From Streptomyces mutabilis (lineage in GTDB: Bacteria; Actinomycetota; Actinomycetes; Streptomycetales; Streptomycetaceae), in assembly GCF_014649815.1 (NCBI RefSeq), contig NZ_BMTT01000023.1:17795-81794 (forward strand): DNA of 64,000 nt, given 5' to 3'. The notes beneath the pieces are model-generated. The model worked only from the letters and a program-made list of their open reading frames with translations. It was not told the DNA's origin and made no database searches. Both the position numbers and the translations under genes were made by a program. This document shows, one piece after another, positions 32,634 through 43,146 of this stretch (positions are counted from its first letter, which is position 1; every line of letters begins with the position of its first letter).

Positions 32634-34072
32634 GGAGCCTGGCCCGCCGTGTCCGCGCGCTGCCCATCCGGGCCAGGCTGTCGCTGCTGGTGGCGGCGGC
32701 GGTGGCCCTCGCGGTGGCGGCGGCGGCGGTGGCCTGCTGGTTCGTGGTGAAGAGTGTGCTGGTCAGCTCACTCGACGAGGCCCTGAAGGCCAACCGCATG
32801 AGCAAGCAGCAGGTGAGCCAGTACGTGAATCTGCGCACCGGCGAGTGCGCCCACGACCCCGTCACCCACGAACAGAACCCCTTCGGTTCGTCCGTACAGC
32901 TCGTGGACGGCACGGGCGGGAGCTGCCTGATCATCGGCATGGAGAAGGTCCCGCTCACCGACACCGACCGTGCCGTGGCCGAGGGCAGCACCAAGGACGC
33001 CCTGCACGACGCCACGGGCCCGGACGGCACGCAGTACCGCGTATACACCTACAGCGGGCTCCCCGAGCTGGGCGTCGCCGTCTCCGCCGCCCGACCGCTG
33101 GACGAGGTGAACAGCTCCCTCAGCAACCTCGCGCTGGTGCTGGTCTTCGTCGCGGGCGCGGGAGTCCTCGGCGCGGGCGCCGCCGGTCTCTGGGTGGCCC
33201 GGACCGCCCTGCGCCCCGTCGACGAACTGACGCGGGCCGTGGAGCACGTGGCCCGCACCGAGGACCTCACGGTCCGCATCCCCGTCGAGGACGACAGCGA
33301 CGACGAGATCGCCCGCCTGTCCCGCTCCTTCAATTCCATGACCTCGTCCCTGGCCAGCTCCCGGGACCTGCAGCAGCAGCTCATCGCCGACGCCGGCCAC
33401 GAACTGCGCACCCCCCTCACCTCCCTGCGCACCAACGTCGAACTCCTCACCCGCAGCGAGGAGACCGGCCGCCCGATCCCCGAGGCCGACCGCAAGGCCC
33501 TGCTCGCCTCGGTGAAGGCCCAGATGACCGAACTGGCGGCGTTGATCGGTGACCTACAGGAACTCTCCCGCCCCGACACCGGCCAGCACACCGGCAGGAC
33601 CCGCATCCTCGCCTGGCACGACGTAGTCGAGTCCGCCCTGCGCCGCGCCCGCCTGCGCGGCCCGGAACTGACCATCACGGCCGACGTGCGGCCCTGGTAC
33701 GTGCGCGCGGAACCGGCCTCGCTGGAACGCGCGGTGGTCAACATCCTGGACAACGCGGTGAAGTTCAGCCCCGAGTCCGGCACCGTGGACGTCCGCCTCG
33801 CCGACGGCGTCCTCACCGTCCGCGACCACGGCCCCGGCATCCCCGCCGACGAACTCCCCCACGTCTTCGACCGCTTCTGGCGCTCCCCGTCCGCCCGCGC
33901 CCTGCCCGGCTCGGGCCTGGGCCTGTCCATCGTGGCCCGCACGGTGCAGCAGGCCGGTGGCACCGTGAGCCTGACCCCGGGCGAGGGAGGCGGCACGACG
34001 GCGACCGTACGGCTGCCGGGGGCGCCGGTACCGCCGCCGGAGACCGGCGCGGCCGACGGGGGGCAGTGGTAG
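32630..34072 (+). CDS. cssS: Sensor histidine kinase, CssS-type (secretion stress)
   Basis: A 480-residue protein from GTG 32630, overlapping the regulator stop. A membrane segment ([20 protein letters not shown]) precedes an extracytoplasmic sensor of about 115 residues with two cysteines (GECAHD, GGSCLI) that may form a disulfide. The second membrane segment is [20 protein letters not shown]. Then come HAMP ([20 protein letters not shown]), the phospho-accepting His in [14 protein letters not shown], and the ATPase N, F and G boxes ([25 protein letters not shown]). It senses an envelope signal, probably misfolded secreted protein. Confidence 0.82.
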   Translation: MRSLARRVRALPIRARLSLLVAAAVALAVAAAAVACWFVVKSVLVSSLDEALKANRMSKQQVSQYVNLRTGECAHDPVTHEQNPFGSSVQLVDGTGGSCLIIGMEKVPLTDTDRAVAEGSTKDALHDATGPDGTQYRVYTYSGLPELGVAVSAARPLDEVNSSLSNLALVLVFVAGAGVLGAGAAGLWVARTALRPVDELTRAVEHVARTEDLTVRIPVEDDSDDEIARLSRSFNSMTSSLASSRDLQQQLIADAGHELRTPLTSLRTNVELLTRSEETGRPIPEADRKALLASVKAQMTELAALIGDLQELSRPDTGQHTGRTRILAWHDVVESALRRARLRGPELTITADVRPWYVRAEPASLERAVVNILDNAVKFSPESGTVDVRLADGVLTVRDHGPGIPADELPHVFDRFWRSPSARALPGSGLGLSIVARTVQQAGGTVSLTPGEGGGTTATVRLPGAPVPPPETGAADGGQW

Positions 34073-34290
34073 CCGAGCTTGCCGGGGGAGTCGACGCCGA
34101 CGGTGACGAGACCAGGCGGGTAGGCGTCCTCCCTGTCGGTGAGGAGGATGGACATGCCCGTGAACGGGGGGCGCGGCAGCGCGCAGTACAGGGCGTGACA
34201 GGTGTCCGCGCCTCCGTACCCCGCACCCTGGGTCCCGACGGTGACCGAGCCGGCCGTGTCCAGCTCGTCGTCTGTCAGCCGGGGGCGCGG
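34055..34290 (-). pseudogene. Unrecognised gene fragment opposite the cssS 3' end
   Basis: The minus-strand frame reads LTDDELDTAGSVTVGTQGAG, then ADTCHALYCALPRPPFTGMS and ILLTDREDAYPPGLVTVGVD, ending near [10 protein letters not shown] where it runs into cssS. It looks like real protein but has no start with a ribosome site and no natural stop. Family not recognised. The rest of 34291-34410 holds a GTGAGCTCAC palindrome (34348-34357) and nothing else. Confidence 0.4.
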
Positions 34291-34410
34291 ATGGAGGCGG
34301 GTGGCGGCGTCTCCGCCACGAGGACAGTCACGGGTTTTTTGTTGAGCGTGAGCTCACATGAGCGGGTTGAGGACAGTTCGCGGCACTGTGTTCACGTTTC
34401 GGAGCGCCGA

Positions 34411-34455
34411 AGAGGGGCCCGGTGCCCGCACGGCGTGCGCACACCGGGCTCCTCT
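34411..34455 (-). terminator. Hairpin terminator after the 5'-nucleotidase gene
   Basis: 14-bp arms AGAGGGGCCCGGTG (34411-34424) and CACCGGGCTCCTCT (34442-34455) with one G-T wobble and a 17-base loop, 17 bases past the nucleotidase stop. Confidence 0.8.
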
Positions 34456-34471
34456 CGGAGACGGGTGGCGC

Positions 34472-36292
34472 CTACTGCACGATCCTGATCCGGTCGGCCG
34501 CCGGCGGGGCGATCGGGGCCGTCGGTGACGAGTTGGCCGTCAGGTACTGCTCCAGGGCCGTCAGGTCGTCCGCGCCGACGAGTTCGTTCGTGCCCTCGTT
34601 GAGGGTGGGGAAGCCGTCGCCGCCGCCCGCGAGGAAGCTGTTGGAGGCGACGCGGTAGGTGGCCGACGGGTCGATGGGCGAGCCGTTCAGACGGATGGAG
34701 TCCGTCAGCACCCGGTCCGCGCCCGACTTGCTCAGGTCCAGGGTGTAGGTGAGGCCGGAGGAGATCTGGAGGATCTTCGGGGATGCCTCGTTCGGGCCGC
34801 TCACCTGTTCCTTGAGGATCTGGATGAGCTGGGCGCCCGTGTAGTCCTTCAGGTTCACCGTGTTGGCGAAGGGCTGGACCGTGAAGCCTTCGGCGTACGT
34901 GACGACGCCGTCGCCCTCGCTGCCCGAGGCAGCGTAGGTCAGGGGCGCGCGGATGCCGCCCGGGTTCATCAGGGCCAGGTCCGTCTCAGGGTCCTGGGAC
35001 CTGCCGTATGCCAACTGCGCGTCGGCGATCAGGTCGCCCAGCGGGGACTCGGTGCCGTTGCGGTCGATGTCGCCGGAGACGTAGCCGATGGCGCGGTTGC
35101 CGATCGGGGCGGCCAGCGTGCTCCACTTGTCGATCAGGCGGGTCATGTCCGGCGCCTTCGGGACGTCCCGCGTGACGACGTGGTTCGCCGACTCCACGGC
35201 CGTACGGGCGATGTCACCCGTCGCACGGTCGTAGGTCAGCGTCGTGTCCGTGTAGAGGCGGCCGAAGGACGAGGCCGAGGTGACCATGCGGGGCTTGCCC
35301 GCCGGGTCGGGGATCGTGCAGACGTACGCCGCGTGGGTGTGGCCGGTGACCAGCGCGTCCACCTGGGGCGTGACGTTCTTGGCGATGTCGGCGATCGGGC
35401 CGGAGATGCCGTCGCCCGTGCCCGGGGAGTCGCAGTCGTAGTTGTACGAGGAAGACGCCGGGAAGCCGCCCTCGTGGACCAGGGCGACGATGGACTTCAC
35501 GCCCTGGCGCTGGAGCACCTTGGCGTACTTGTCGATCGTCTCGACCTCGTCCTTGAAGGTCAGGCCCTTGACGCCCTCCGCCGAGACGATGTCCGGGGTG
35601 CCCTCCAGGGTCACGCCGATGAAGCCGACCTTGACGCCCTTGTGCTTCCACACCCAGTAGGGCGCGAGGATGGGCTTCTTCGTCTTCTCGTCGAGGACGT
35701 TCGCCGCCAGGTACGGGAAGTCGGCGCCCTCGAACGCCTCGTCCGTGTAGCAGCCCTCGGTGGGGTGGCAGCCGCCGTTCTGGAGGCGGGCCAGTTCCTC
35801 GGCCCCCTCGTCGAACTCGTGGTTGCCGACGCTCGTCACGTCGAGGTCCAGCTTGTTCAGCGCCTCGATGGTCGGCTCGTCGTGGAAGAGGCCGGACAGG
35901 AGCGGGGACGCGCCGACCATGTCGCCGCCGGCCGCGGTGATGGAGTAGCGGTGGCCCTCGCGCGCCTCGCGCAGGTGGGTGGCCAGGTACTCGATGCCGC
36001 CCGCGTCGATCGTCTTCGTCGTGCCGTCCGGCTGGTGTTCCGTGACCCGGCCGGAGGAGCCGGCGGGCGGTTCCAGGTTGCCGTGCAGGTCGTTGAAGGA
36101 GAGGAGCTGGACGTCCTGGTAACGACCGTGACCGTGGCCGCCGTGACCCCGGTTGCCCTCGCCCGCGTTCGCCGACGCCGGCAGTGCCGCCGCGGCGAGC
36201 GCCCCGGCGGTGAGGGCGGTGGCGGCAGCGGCGAGGAGACGGGTCGTACGGCGTCTGCGGCGCGGTCGGTGCGACTGTGGTGTGGCTGGCAT
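34472..36292 (-). CDS. Secreted bifunctional 5'-nucleotidase/metallophosphatase (UshA/YfkN family)
   Basis: A 606-residue protein from ATG 36292. A signal peptide with an [10 protein letters not shown] basic start and AxA cleavage (LPASANA) indicates secretion. The metallophosphatase domain has metal motifs FNDLHGN, GGDMVG, GNHEFD and TGHTHAAY. The 5'-nucleotidase C-terminal domain has NPGGIRAPL, VQPFANTVN and SNSFLAGGGDGF, which bind the nucleotide. It hydrolyses extracellular nucleotides for phosphate and nucleoside supply. No PHO box was recognised upstream; an 8-bp inverted repeat GCGAGCCG/CGGCTCGC at 36318-36342 lies in its leader. Confidence 0.9.
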   Translation of the reverse strand: MPATPQSHRPRRRRRTTRLLAAAATALTAGALAAAALPASANAGEGNRGHGGHGHGRYQDVQLLSFNDLHGNLEPPAGSSGRVTEHQPDGTTKTIDAGGIEYLATHLREAREGHRYSITAAGGDMVGASPLLSGLFHDEPTIEALNKLDLDVTSVGNHEFDEGAEELARLQNGGCHPTEGCYTDEAFEGADFPYLAANVLDEKTKKPILAPYWVWKHKGVKVGFIGVTLEGTPDIVSAEGVKGLTFKDEVETIDKYAKVLQRQGVKSIVALVHEGGFPASSSYNYDCDSPGTGDGISGPIADIAKNVTPQVDALVTGHTHAAYVCTIPDPAGKPRMVTSASSFGRLYTDTTLTYDRATGDIARTAVESANHVVTRDVPKAPDMTRLIDKWSTLAAPIGNRAIGYVSGDIDRNGTESPLGDLIADAQLAYGRSQDPETDLALMNPGGIRAPLTYAASGSEGDGVVTYAEGFTVQPFANTVNLKDYTGAQLIQILKEQVSGPNEASPKILQISSGLTYTLDLSKSGADRVLTDSIRLNGSPIDPSATYRVASNSFLAGGGDGFPTLNEGTNELVGADDLTALEQYLTANSSPTAPIAPPAADRIRIVQ

Positions 36293-36473
36293 GCGCCCCC
36301 CTGTGGGTGTGCGTGACGCGAGCCGCTGAGGAGACGGCTCGCCGGCGCGACAGCCTAGAGTCAACGCGCGTAGCGCGACAGGGGGTTCCGGGTTACATCC
36401 TGGTGTACCTCCTCACCGGCCCCTCCCCCCGGCTACCGCCGCTTTGCCGCGCCTGCCCTTTACCCTCGTACCC

Positions 36474-37403
36474 ATGACCAGCGACGACACCGTGCGGCCC
36501 GGCCGCTCCCGCTCGATCGAGACCCTCTCCGAACTCACCCCGGAGCAGACCGACGCCGTCCTCGCCCTGCTCGCCGAGGCCGCCCGCAACGACGGCCAGC
36601 AGGCCGTCTCCGAGCAGGGCCGGCTGCAACTGCGCGGCCCGGCGCGGGAGGGCGTCTCGCACCTGCTGCTCACCGTCGACGGCGGTGAACCCGTCGGCTA
36701 CGCCCAATTGGAGGGCACCGACCCGATCGAGCCCCCGGCCGCCGAGCTGGTCGTCCACCCCTCGCACCGGGGGCAGGGCCACGGGCGCGCGCTGGGCTCG
36801 GCGCTGCTCGCCGCGTCCGGCAAGCGACTGCGGATCTGGGCGCACGGCGGCCACTCCGCCGCCCGGCATCTCGCGCAGGTGCTGGGGCTTACCCTCTTCC
36901 GCGAACTGCGCCAGATGCGGCTCCCGTTGGCCGACCTGGACCTGGCGGATCCGCGCCTGCCCGAGGGCGTGACCGTGCGGGCCTTCGTGCCCGGCCGGGA
37001 CGACGCGGCCTGGCTCGCGGTGAACGCCGCCGCCTTCGCCCACCACCCCGAGCAGGGCTCGCTCACCCAGCGGGACCTCGACGACCGCATGGCCGAGGCG
37101 TGGTTCGACCCGGCGGGGTTCTTCCTCGCCGAGCGGGACGGCGAGCTGATCGGCTTCCACTGGACCAAGGAGCACGCCGAGGAGCGGCTCGGTGAGGTGT
37201 ACGTCCTCGGCATCCGGCCGGACGCCCAGGGCGGTGGCCTGGGCAAGGCCCTGACCACCATCGGTCTGCGGCACCTGGCGGAGCGGGGGCTGCCCACGGC
37301 GATGCTGTACGTGGACGCCGACAACACGGCTGCGGTGTCCGTCTACGAGCGCCTCGGGTTCGTCACCCACGAGACCGACCTGATGTACCGCACGGAGACG
37401 TGA
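36474..37403 (+). CDS. mshD: Mycothiol synthase (acetyl-CoA:Cys-GlcN-Ins acetyltransferase)
   Basis: A 309-residue protein from ATG 36474 with two GNAT domains. The N-terminal one has ELVVHPSHRGQGHGRALGSA and IWAHGGHSAARHLAQVLGL; the C-terminal one has VYVLGIRPDAQGGGLGKALT, then LYVDADNTAAVSVYERLGF. This is the MshD layout and length. MshD makes the last step of mycothiol synthesis, the low-molecular-weight thiol of actinobacteria. It is divergent from the nucleotidase gene across 181 bases and followed by a 389-base gap before ppk. Confidence 0.93.
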   Translation: MTSDDTVRPGRSRSIETLSELTPEQTDAVLALLAEAARNDGQQAVSEQGRLQLRGPAREGVSHLLLTVDGGEPVGYAQLEGTDPIEPPAAELVVHPSHRGQGHGRALGSALLAASGKRLRIWAHGGHSAARHLAQVLGLTLFRELRQMRLPLADLDLADPRLPEGVTVRAFVPGRDDAAWLAVNAAAFAHHPEQGSLTQRDLDDRMAEAWFDPAGFFLAERDGELIGFHWTKEHAEERLGEVYVLGIRPDAQGGGLGKALTTIGLRHLAERGLPTAMLYVDADNTAAVSVYERLGFVTHETDLMYRTET

Positions 37404-37792
37404 GGCACGGGCAGCGGGCGACGACGTGAGGTTCGCGCCTCGGGCGACCACGCGAGGCCGCGCCTCAGGCACGCCCCCTGCGCCGCCCCACCGGCTCCGG
37501 TCCGCACACCGTCCACGCCACGGCTTACGTCTCCCCATCGCACGGAGCGGGTCCTCCGGTTCACGATCACGGCCGGCGGTTTCCGGACCGCGGACGCGCC
37601 ACAGCCGCACCGACCGCCGCACCCACCGCCGGAAGCCCCCCGCTATCCCACACGTCATGTCCTCGTAACCATTGATTCAGACTGTCTTGCAACCCTCACC
37701 GAATGCAGCCGACCGCGCCAGAGCCACCAGGAGCAGAGCGTCACGCGCATTCCGACGCGCCTGTCCTGCGCGCTGCGCGGAAGAATGGGTTT
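37404..37792. other. Upstream region of ppk
   Basis: About 389 bases without a supported gene. GGTTCACGATC near 37557 resembles a single PHO-box unit but has no clear tandem partner. AT-richer sequence at 37660-37700 (GTAACCATTGATTCAGAC) is the likeliest ppk promoter area. Confidence 0.4.
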
Positions 37793-40099
37793 ATGAGGCA
37801 GCCGAACACCCAGGCAGAGGTCCAGCAGCACACGCAGCCCGCGCAGCAGGCCCAGCCCACGCCGCACGCGCCGCACGCGCAGCACCCGCAGCCCTCCGTG
37901 GGTTCCATCGCCGCGCACCGCCCGCACACCGTGGCCGCGACCGTCTCCGACCTGGAACCCGACATCGACGCCGACCTCGACGGGTACGAGGAGTCGGAGG
38001 AGTCCCAGGGGCTCCAGGCGGACGGCATCAGGCTCCCGCAGGGCCGCTTCCTCGACCGCGAGCGCAGCTGGCTCGCGTTCAACGAGCGCGTCCTCGAGCT
38101 CGCCGAGGACCCGACCACCCCGGTCCTCGAGCGCGCCAACTTCCTCGCGATCTTCGCCAGCAACCTGGACGAGTTCTTCATGGTCCGCGTCGCCGGCCTG
38201 AAGCGCCGCATCGCCGCCGGTGTCGCGACCCGCTCCGCCTCCGGCCTCCAGCCCCGCGAGGTGCTGGAGATGATCTGGGCGCGCTCGCGCGAACTCATGG
38301 CCCGGCACGCCGCCTGCTTCCAGGAGGACGTGGCGCCCTCCCTCGCCGAAGAGGGCATCCACCTGGTCCGCTGGAGCGAGCTCGCGGAGAAGGAGCAGGC
38401 CCGCCTGTTCACCCTCTTCCGCCATCAGATCTTCCCGGTCCTCACCCCCCTCGCCGTCGACCCAGCGCACCCCTTCCCGTACATCTCGGGCCTCTCCCTG
38501 AACCTCGCGGTCGTCGTGCGCAACCCGGTCACCGGGCACCGCCATTTCGCCCGCGTCAAGGTCCCCCCGCTGCTCTCCCGCTTCCTGGAGGCCTCCCCGG
38601 GCCGCTTCGTCCCCATCGAGGACGTGATCGCCGCCCACCTGGAGGAGCTCTTCCCGGGCATGGAGGTCTTGGAGAGCCACGCCTTCCGCGTCACCCGCAA
38701 CGAGGACCTGGAGGTCGAGGAGGACGACGCCGAGAACCTCCTCAAGGCGCTGGAGAAGGAACTGATGCGGCGCCGCTTCGGCCCGCCGGTGCGCCTGGAG
38801 GTCGAGGAGTCCATCGACCGCGAGGTCCTGGACCTCCTCGTCCGCGAACTGAAGGTCAGCGAGGCCGAGGTGTACCCGCTCCCGGGCCCCCTGGACCTCA
38901 CCGGCCTCTTCCGCATCCACGGTCTGGACCGGCCCGAGCTGAAGTACCCGAAGTTCGTCGCCCGCACCCATCGCGACCTGGCCGAGGTCGAGTCCGCGTC
39001 GGCCCCGGACGTCTTCGCCGCCCTGCGCAGCCGCGACGTCCTCCTCCACCACCCGTACGACTCCTTCTCCACCTCCGTGCAGGCGTTCCTGGAGCAGGCG
39101 GCCACCGACCCGGACGTCCTCGCGATCAAGCAGACCCTGTACCGGACCTCGGGCGACTCCCCGATAGTCGACGCGCTCATCGAGGCCGCCGAGGCCGGCA
39201 AGCAGGTCCTGGTCCTGGTCGAGATCAAGGCCCGCTTCGACGAGCACGCGAACATCAAGTGGGCCCGCAAGCTGGAGGAGGCCGGCTGCCACGTCGTCTA
39301 CGGGCTGGTCGGCCTGAAGACCCACTGCAAGCTGTCCCTGGTGGTCCGCCAGGAGGGCGAGACCCTGCGCCGCTACAGCCACGTCGGCACCGGCAACTAC
39401 CACCCGAAGACGGCCCGCCTCTACGAGGACCTGGGCCTGCTCACCGCCGACCCGCAGGTCGGCGCGGACCTCTCCGACCTGTTCAACCGGCTCTCCGGCT
39501 ACTCCCGGCGCGAGACCTACCGCCGCCTCCTGGTCGCGCCGAAATCCCTGCGCGACGGCCTGGTCTCCCGCATACACAAGGAGATCCAGCACCACCGCGC
39601 GGGACGCCCCGCTTACATCCGCATCAAGGTCAACTCGATGGTCGACGAGGCCGTCATCGACGCCTGCTACCGGGCGTCCCAGGCAGGCGTCCCGGTCGAC
39701 GTCTGGGTGCGCGGCATCTGCGCGCTGCGCCCGGACGTGGCGGGCCTGTCGGAGAACATCCGGGTCCGTTCGGTCCTCGGCCGCTTCCTGGAGCACTCCC
39801 GCGTCTTCGCCTTCGGCAACGGCGGGGAGCCGGAGGTCTGGTTCGGCAGCGCCGACATGATGCACCGCAACCTCGACCGCCGGATAGAGGCTCTGGTCAG
39901 GGTCGTCGACCCGGCCCACCGGGCGGCCCTGAACCGGCTGCTGGAGACCGGCATGTCCGACGGCACCGCCTCCTGGCACCTGGGCTCGGACGGCGAGTGG
40001 ACCCGGCACGCGACGGACCCGGACGGCCAGCCCCTGCGCAACGTCCAGGAGATGCTCATAGACGCCCGGAGGCGCCGGCGTGGCACAGCAACACCTTGA
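37793..40099 (+). CDS. ppk: Polyphosphate kinase 1
   Basis: A 768-residue protein from ATG 37793. The first 80 residues are a Gln/His/Pro-rich extension. The PPK1 core follows: the N domain ([20 protein letters not shown]), head ([20 protein letters not shown]) and catalytic tandem C domains ([27 protein letters not shown]). The phosphorylated histidine is in [20 protein letters not shown]; a second HKD-like motif is in [20 protein letters not shown]. It reversibly transfers the ATP terminal phosphate to polyphosphate. The 20-base overlap with the CHAD gene implies coupled translation. Polyphosphate and PstSCAB genes lying side by side fit a phosphate-homeostasis region. Confidence 0.95.
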   Translation: MRQPNTQAEVQQHTQPAQQAQPTPHAPHAQHPQPSVGSIAAHRPHTVAATVSDLEPDIDADLDGYEESEESQGLQADGIRLPQGRFLDRERSWLAFNERVLELAEDPTTPVLERANFLAIFASNLDEFFMVRVAGLKRRIAAGVATRSASGLQPREVLEMIWARSRELMARHAACFQEDVAPSLAEEGIHLVRWSELAEKEQARLFTLFRHQIFPVLTPLAVDPAHPFPYISGLSLNLAVVVRNPVTGHRHFARVKVPPLLSRFLEASPGRFVPIEDVIAAHLEELFPGMEVLESHAFRVTRNEDLEVEEDDAENLLKALEKELMRRRFGPPVRLEVEESIDREVLDLLVRELKVSEAEVYPLPGPLDLTGLFRIHGLDRPELKYPKFVARTHRDLAEVESASAPDVFAALRSRDVLLHHPYDSFSTSVQAFLEQAATDPDVLAIKQTLYRTSGDSPIVDALIEAAEAGKQVLVLVEIKARFDEHANIKWARKLEEAGCHVVYGLVGLKTHCKLSLVVRQEGETLRRYSHVGTGNYHPKTARLYEDLGLLTADPQVGADLSDLFNRLSGYSRRETYRRLLVAPKSLRDGLVSRIHKEIQHHRAGRPAYIRIKVNSMVDEAVIDACYRASQAGVPVDVWVRGICALRPDVAGLSENIRVRSVLGRFLEHSRVFAFGNGGEPEVWFGSADMMHRNLDRRIEALVRVVDPAHRAALNRLLETGMSDGTASWHLGSDGEWTRHATDPDGQPLRNVQEMLIDARRRRRGTATP

Positions 40100-41267
40100 A
40101 CCGACGGACCCCACGGCCGCCGCCGGGCCGCCGCCGGTGCACGCGGGCGGCGACGCCCTCGCGAGTTACCTGCGCGCCCAGGCCACCGAGTTCCTCCGCG
40201 CCCTGCGCCTGCACCGGGAGACCGGCGCGGGCGCGCACGGGGCCGGAGCACACGGCAACGGAGCGCACGGTCCGGACCGGGCCCCCGCTGCCGACGGCCC
40301 GGTGGACGCGGCCCGCGCCCTGCGCCGTGCGGCCCGCCGCCTCAGCGGCACCCTGCACACCTTCCAGCCCTTGCTGGACGCCGAGTGGGCGGAGGCCATG
40401 CGCCCCGAGCTGGCGTGGCTTTCCGGCACACTGGCGCTCGAACATGCGTACGCATCCCGCCTGGAACGCCTGCTGCAGGCCCTGCACCGGCTGTCGGGAT
40501 CGGCGGCGTTCCCGAGCCAGCAGCAGGCGGGCCGCGCCGCCGCGACGGCGTCCACCGGCACGGACCCCTCCGCACCTCCCGTGCACCTCGCCCCCTCCGC
40601 CGCCCGCCCGGCACCCGCGGACCGCGGCAATCTCACCGTGGGCGCGGCGAAGGCGGGCGCGCTGCTCGACCGCCAGCTGACCCTGGCCCGTACCCGGGCG
40701 CACTCCACGGCCCTCCAGGCGCTGGGCAGCAGCCGCTTCCACGCGGTCGCCGACAAGGTCGCCCTACTGGCCAGCGAGGTCCCGCTGAAGGACACCGCGG
40801 CGTCCACCACCGACCTGCGTCCGCTGGCCGCCGCGGCCCACGGCCGCCTCACCGACGCCGTGGCCGCGCTCCCGCTGGTCACCGCGGGCAACCCGTACAA
40901 CGCCCAGGCACTGGTCCACGGCCTCTCCCCGGACCCGGCCCCCCACCCCCAGGACGCCCAGTGGCACCAGGTCCGCCTGTTGCTGCGCCTGCACCGGTAC
41001 GCGCTCGAGGTGCTGGCCTTCGAGGAAGCCGACCGGGGCGACGGCACCACGGACGTACGCCTGCTGGCCGCCGGCGAGGCCCTGAACCGCCATCGTGACG
41101 CCTCCGAGGCCGCCGCGGCCGCCGCCCAGGCGGCCCGCACGCCGCGCATCGCGCCGGCGACGGCGTACGCGCTCGGGGTGCTCCACGCCGACCAACGGCA
41201 TGAGGTGGAGGCGGCGAGGTACGCGTTCCAGCACAGCTGGCGCAAAGAGCCCATCAGGCTGACGTAG
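40080..41267 (+). CDS. CHAD-domain protein translated with ppk
   Basis: A 395-residue protein from GTG 40080, overlapping ppk by 20 bases. It is a helical CHAD domain with conserved basic/His positions: [20 protein letters not shown] at residues 30-49, [20 protein letters not shown], and [21 protein letters not shown] loop of Gly/Ala/His repeats ([16 protein letters not shown]) interrupts it. CHAD domains bind polyphosphate, so pairing with ppk supports a polyphosphate-associated role. The usual CYTH triphosphatase partner domain is absent. Confidence 0.88.
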   Translation: MAQQHLEPTDPTAAAGPPPVHAGGDALASYLRAQATEFLRALRLHRETGAGAHGAGAHGNGAHGPDRAPAADGPVDAARALRRAARRLSGTLHTFQPLLDAEWAEAMRPELAWLSGTLALEHAYASRLERLLQALHRLSGSAAFPSQQQAGRAAATASTGTDPSAPPVHLAPSAARPAPADRGNLTVGAAKAGALLDRQLTLARTRAHSTALQALGSSRFHAVADKVALLASEVPLKDTAASTTDLRPLAAAAHGRLTDAVAALPLVTAGNPYNAQALVHGLSPDPAPHPQDAQWHQVRLLLRLHRYALEVLAFEEADRGDGTTDVRLLAAGEALNRHRDASEAAAAAAQAARTPRIAPATAYALGVLHADQRHEVEAARYAFQHSWRKEPIRLT

Positions 41268-41309
41268 CGGCGGCGCCCGCGGACGACGCCGCACAGGACA
41301 GGAGGCGCC

Positions 41310-41810
41310 GTGCACCCCGCCGACGACCAGGACCCCGGCACCCCGGCCGCGCACACCGACGACCAGGACCACCCCGCCGCCCCGGCCGCCCCCACCGTCC
41401 GGGCGGCCGGCTGCGTCCTGTGGCGCCGCTCCCCCCGGTCCCCCGGCCTGGAACTCTGCCTCGTCCACCGGCCGAGGTACGACGACTGGTCGCACCCGAA
41501 GGGCAAGCTCAAGCCCGGCGAGGACCCGCTCGCGGGCGCCCTGCGCGAGGTGGCGGAGGAGACGGGATACGCCGCCGCGCCGGGCGCCGAACTACCCACC
41601 GTCAGCTACCTCGCCGACGGCCGCCCCAAGGAGGTCCGGTACTGGGCGGCGGCGGCCACCACCGGCGCGTTCACCCCCTCCGACGAGGTCGACCGCATCC
41701 TGTGGCTGGCACCCGCGGAGGCCCGCGCCCGCCTCACCCGCCCCCGGGACCGGCCCCTGGTCGACGCCCTCCTCGCGGCGCTCTCCCCCGGGACCACTCC
41801 GTGTCCTTGA
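41310..41810 (+). CDS. Nudix hydrolase (MutT-type)
   Basis: A 166-residue protein from GTG 41310 (GGAGG upstream). The Nudix box GKLKPGEDPLAGALREVAEE plus TGY is complete and matches GX5EX7REUXEEXGU at about residues 68-90. The N-terminal 28 residues are acidic and low-complexity. DWSHPKGKLK and the strand YWAAAATTGAFTPSDEVDRI resemble the Nudix half of mycobacterial MutT1, which sanitises oxidised nucleotides or cleaves Ap(n)A; the phosphatase half is missing. It lies 42 bases after the CHAD gene, in the same direction. Confidence 0.88.
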   Translation: MHPADDQDPGTPAAHTDDQDHPAAPAAPTVRAAGCVLWRRSPRSPGLELCLVHRPRYDDWSHPKGKLKPGEDPLAGALREVAEETGYAAAPGAELPTVSYLADGRPKEVRYWAAAATTGAFTPSDEVDRILWLAPAEARARLTRPRDRPLVDALLAALSPGTTPCP

Positions 41811-41847
41811 CGTAAGCGTTCCGTTACCTCACCGCACCGACCACAGG

Positions 41848-41891
41848 GGTTCACCCCGCGTTCATTTACGCCCATCGGCGGCTTCACCTGT
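41848..41891 (+). promoter_or_regulatory. PHO box (PhoP-binding direct repeats) upstream of pstS
   Basis: Four consecutive 11-base units: GGTTCACCCCG, CGTTCATTTAC, GCCCATCGGCG (degenerate) and GCTTCACCTGT. These match the Streptomyces PhoP direct-repeat unit (GTTCACC-like core every 11 bases), 128 bases before the pstS start. Phosphate-starvation activation by PhoP is expected. Confidence 0.85.
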
Positions 41892-42018
41892 TCTGCCTAA
41901 TTTCGGCCTTACCGATACAGGGCGCATCCCGAAAACGCGTCTGTATCCACCAGTCTCCATCGCAGTCCTCGCACGCCGCCGAATTCAGGACGGCGGCTCC
42001 TGGAAGGAACTCCCTCAA

Positions 42019-43146
42019 GTGAAGCTTCAGCGCATGAACCGGCGGGCCCTCGCTCTCGGTGCTCTCGCCGTCTCCGGCGCCCTGGCCCTCACGGCGTGCG
42101 GCTCCGACGACACCGGTGGCAACAGCAGCGGCGGTGACGCCAGCGCCGCCGCCGACAGCAACATCAAGTGCGACGACGCCAAGGGCCAGCTCCAGGCCTC
42201 CGGCTCGTCCGCGCAGAAGAACGCGATCGACGCCTGGGTCAAGCAGTACGTCGCGGCCTGCAACGGCGTCCAGATCAACTACAACCCGACCGGCTCCGGC
42301 GCGGGCATCACCGCGTTCACGCAGGGCCAGACCGCGTTCGCCGGCTCGGACTCCGCGCTGAAGCCCGACGAGATCGAGGCGTCGAAGAAGGTCTGCAAGG
42401 ACGGCCAGGCCATCGACCTGCCGATGGTCGGCGGCCCCATCGCCGTCGGCTTCAACGTCCCGGGCGTCGACACCCTCGCCCTGGACGCCCCGACGCTCGC
42501 CAAGATCTTCGACAGCCAGATCACCAACTGGAACGACGAGGCGATCGCCAAGCTCAACCCCGACGCCAAGCTGCCCGACCTGAAGATCCAGGCCTTCCAC
42601 CGCTCGGACGAGTCCGGCACCACGGACAACTTCACCAAGTACCTCAAGGACGCCGCGCCCAAGGACTGGAAGTACGAGCCGGGCAAGTCCTGGGAGGCCA
42701 AGGGCGGCCAGTCCGCGCAGGGCTCCTCCGGCCTGGCCGGACAGGTGAAGCAGACGCCGGGCGCCATCTCGTACTTCGAGCTGTCGTACGCCAAGGACGG
42801 CATCAAGACGGTCGACATCAAGACCCAGGCCGCCGAGCCGGTCAAGGCCACCGTCGACAACGCCACCGCCGCCATCGGCGCCGCCAAGGTCGTCGGCACC
42901 GGCAAGGACCTCGCGCTGGAGCTGGACTACACGCCGGCCGCCGACGGTGCCTACCCGATCGTCCTCGTCACGTACGAGATCGTCTGCGACAAGGGCAACA
43001 AGGCCGAGACCCTGCCCGCCACCAAGTCCTTCCTCAACTACATCGCCTCGGAGGACGGCCAGGGCCTGCTGAAGGACGCCGGCTACGCCCCGATGCCCAC
43101 CGAGATCATCACCAAGGTCCGCGAGACCATCTCGGGCCTGAGCTGA
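42019..43146 (+). CDS. pstS: Phosphate ABC transporter substrate-binding lipoprotein PstS
   Basis: A 375-residue protein from GTG 42019 (GGAAGGA upstream). A lipoprotein signal ends in LTAC (lipobox, Cys about residue 28). The phosphate-binding loops are SGSSAQKNAIDAW, SGAGITAFTQG and SDESGTTDNFTKY. It is anchored outside the membrane and delivers phosphate to PstCA. Controlled by the PHO box just upstream. The long untranslated region and a 121-base gap to pstC are usual for the high-expression first gene. Confidence 0.96.
   Translation: MKLQRMNRRALALGALAVSGALALTACGSDDTGGNSSGGDASAAADSNIKCDDAKGQLQASGSSAQKNAIDAWVKQYVAACNGVQINYNPTGSGAGITAFTQGQTAFAGSDSALKPDEIEASKKVCKDGQAIDLPMVGGPIAVGFNVPGVDTLALDAPTLAKIFDSQITNWNDEAIAKLNPDAKLPDLKIQAFHRSDESGTTDNFTKYLKDAAPKDWKYEPGKSWEAKGGQSAQGSSGLAGQVKQTPGAISYFELSYAKDGIKTVDIKTQAAEPVKATVDNATAAIGAAKVVGTGKDLALELDYTPAADGAYPIVLVTYEIVCDKGNKAETLPATKSFLNYIASEDGQGLLKDAGYAPMPTEIITKVRETISGLS

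Noticed and set aside
37558-37568. PHO box upstream of ppk
   Set aside because: Only one GTTCAC-type unit is visible with no clear direct-repeat partner; kept as a note in the gap entry.
37672-40680. Very long open frame (1002 codons) on the plus strand over ppk
   Set aside because: It is a shadow of ppk in another frame: Arg/Pro/Gly/Ala-rich with no domain. The opposite-strand 819-codon frame is likewise a GC-codon artefact.
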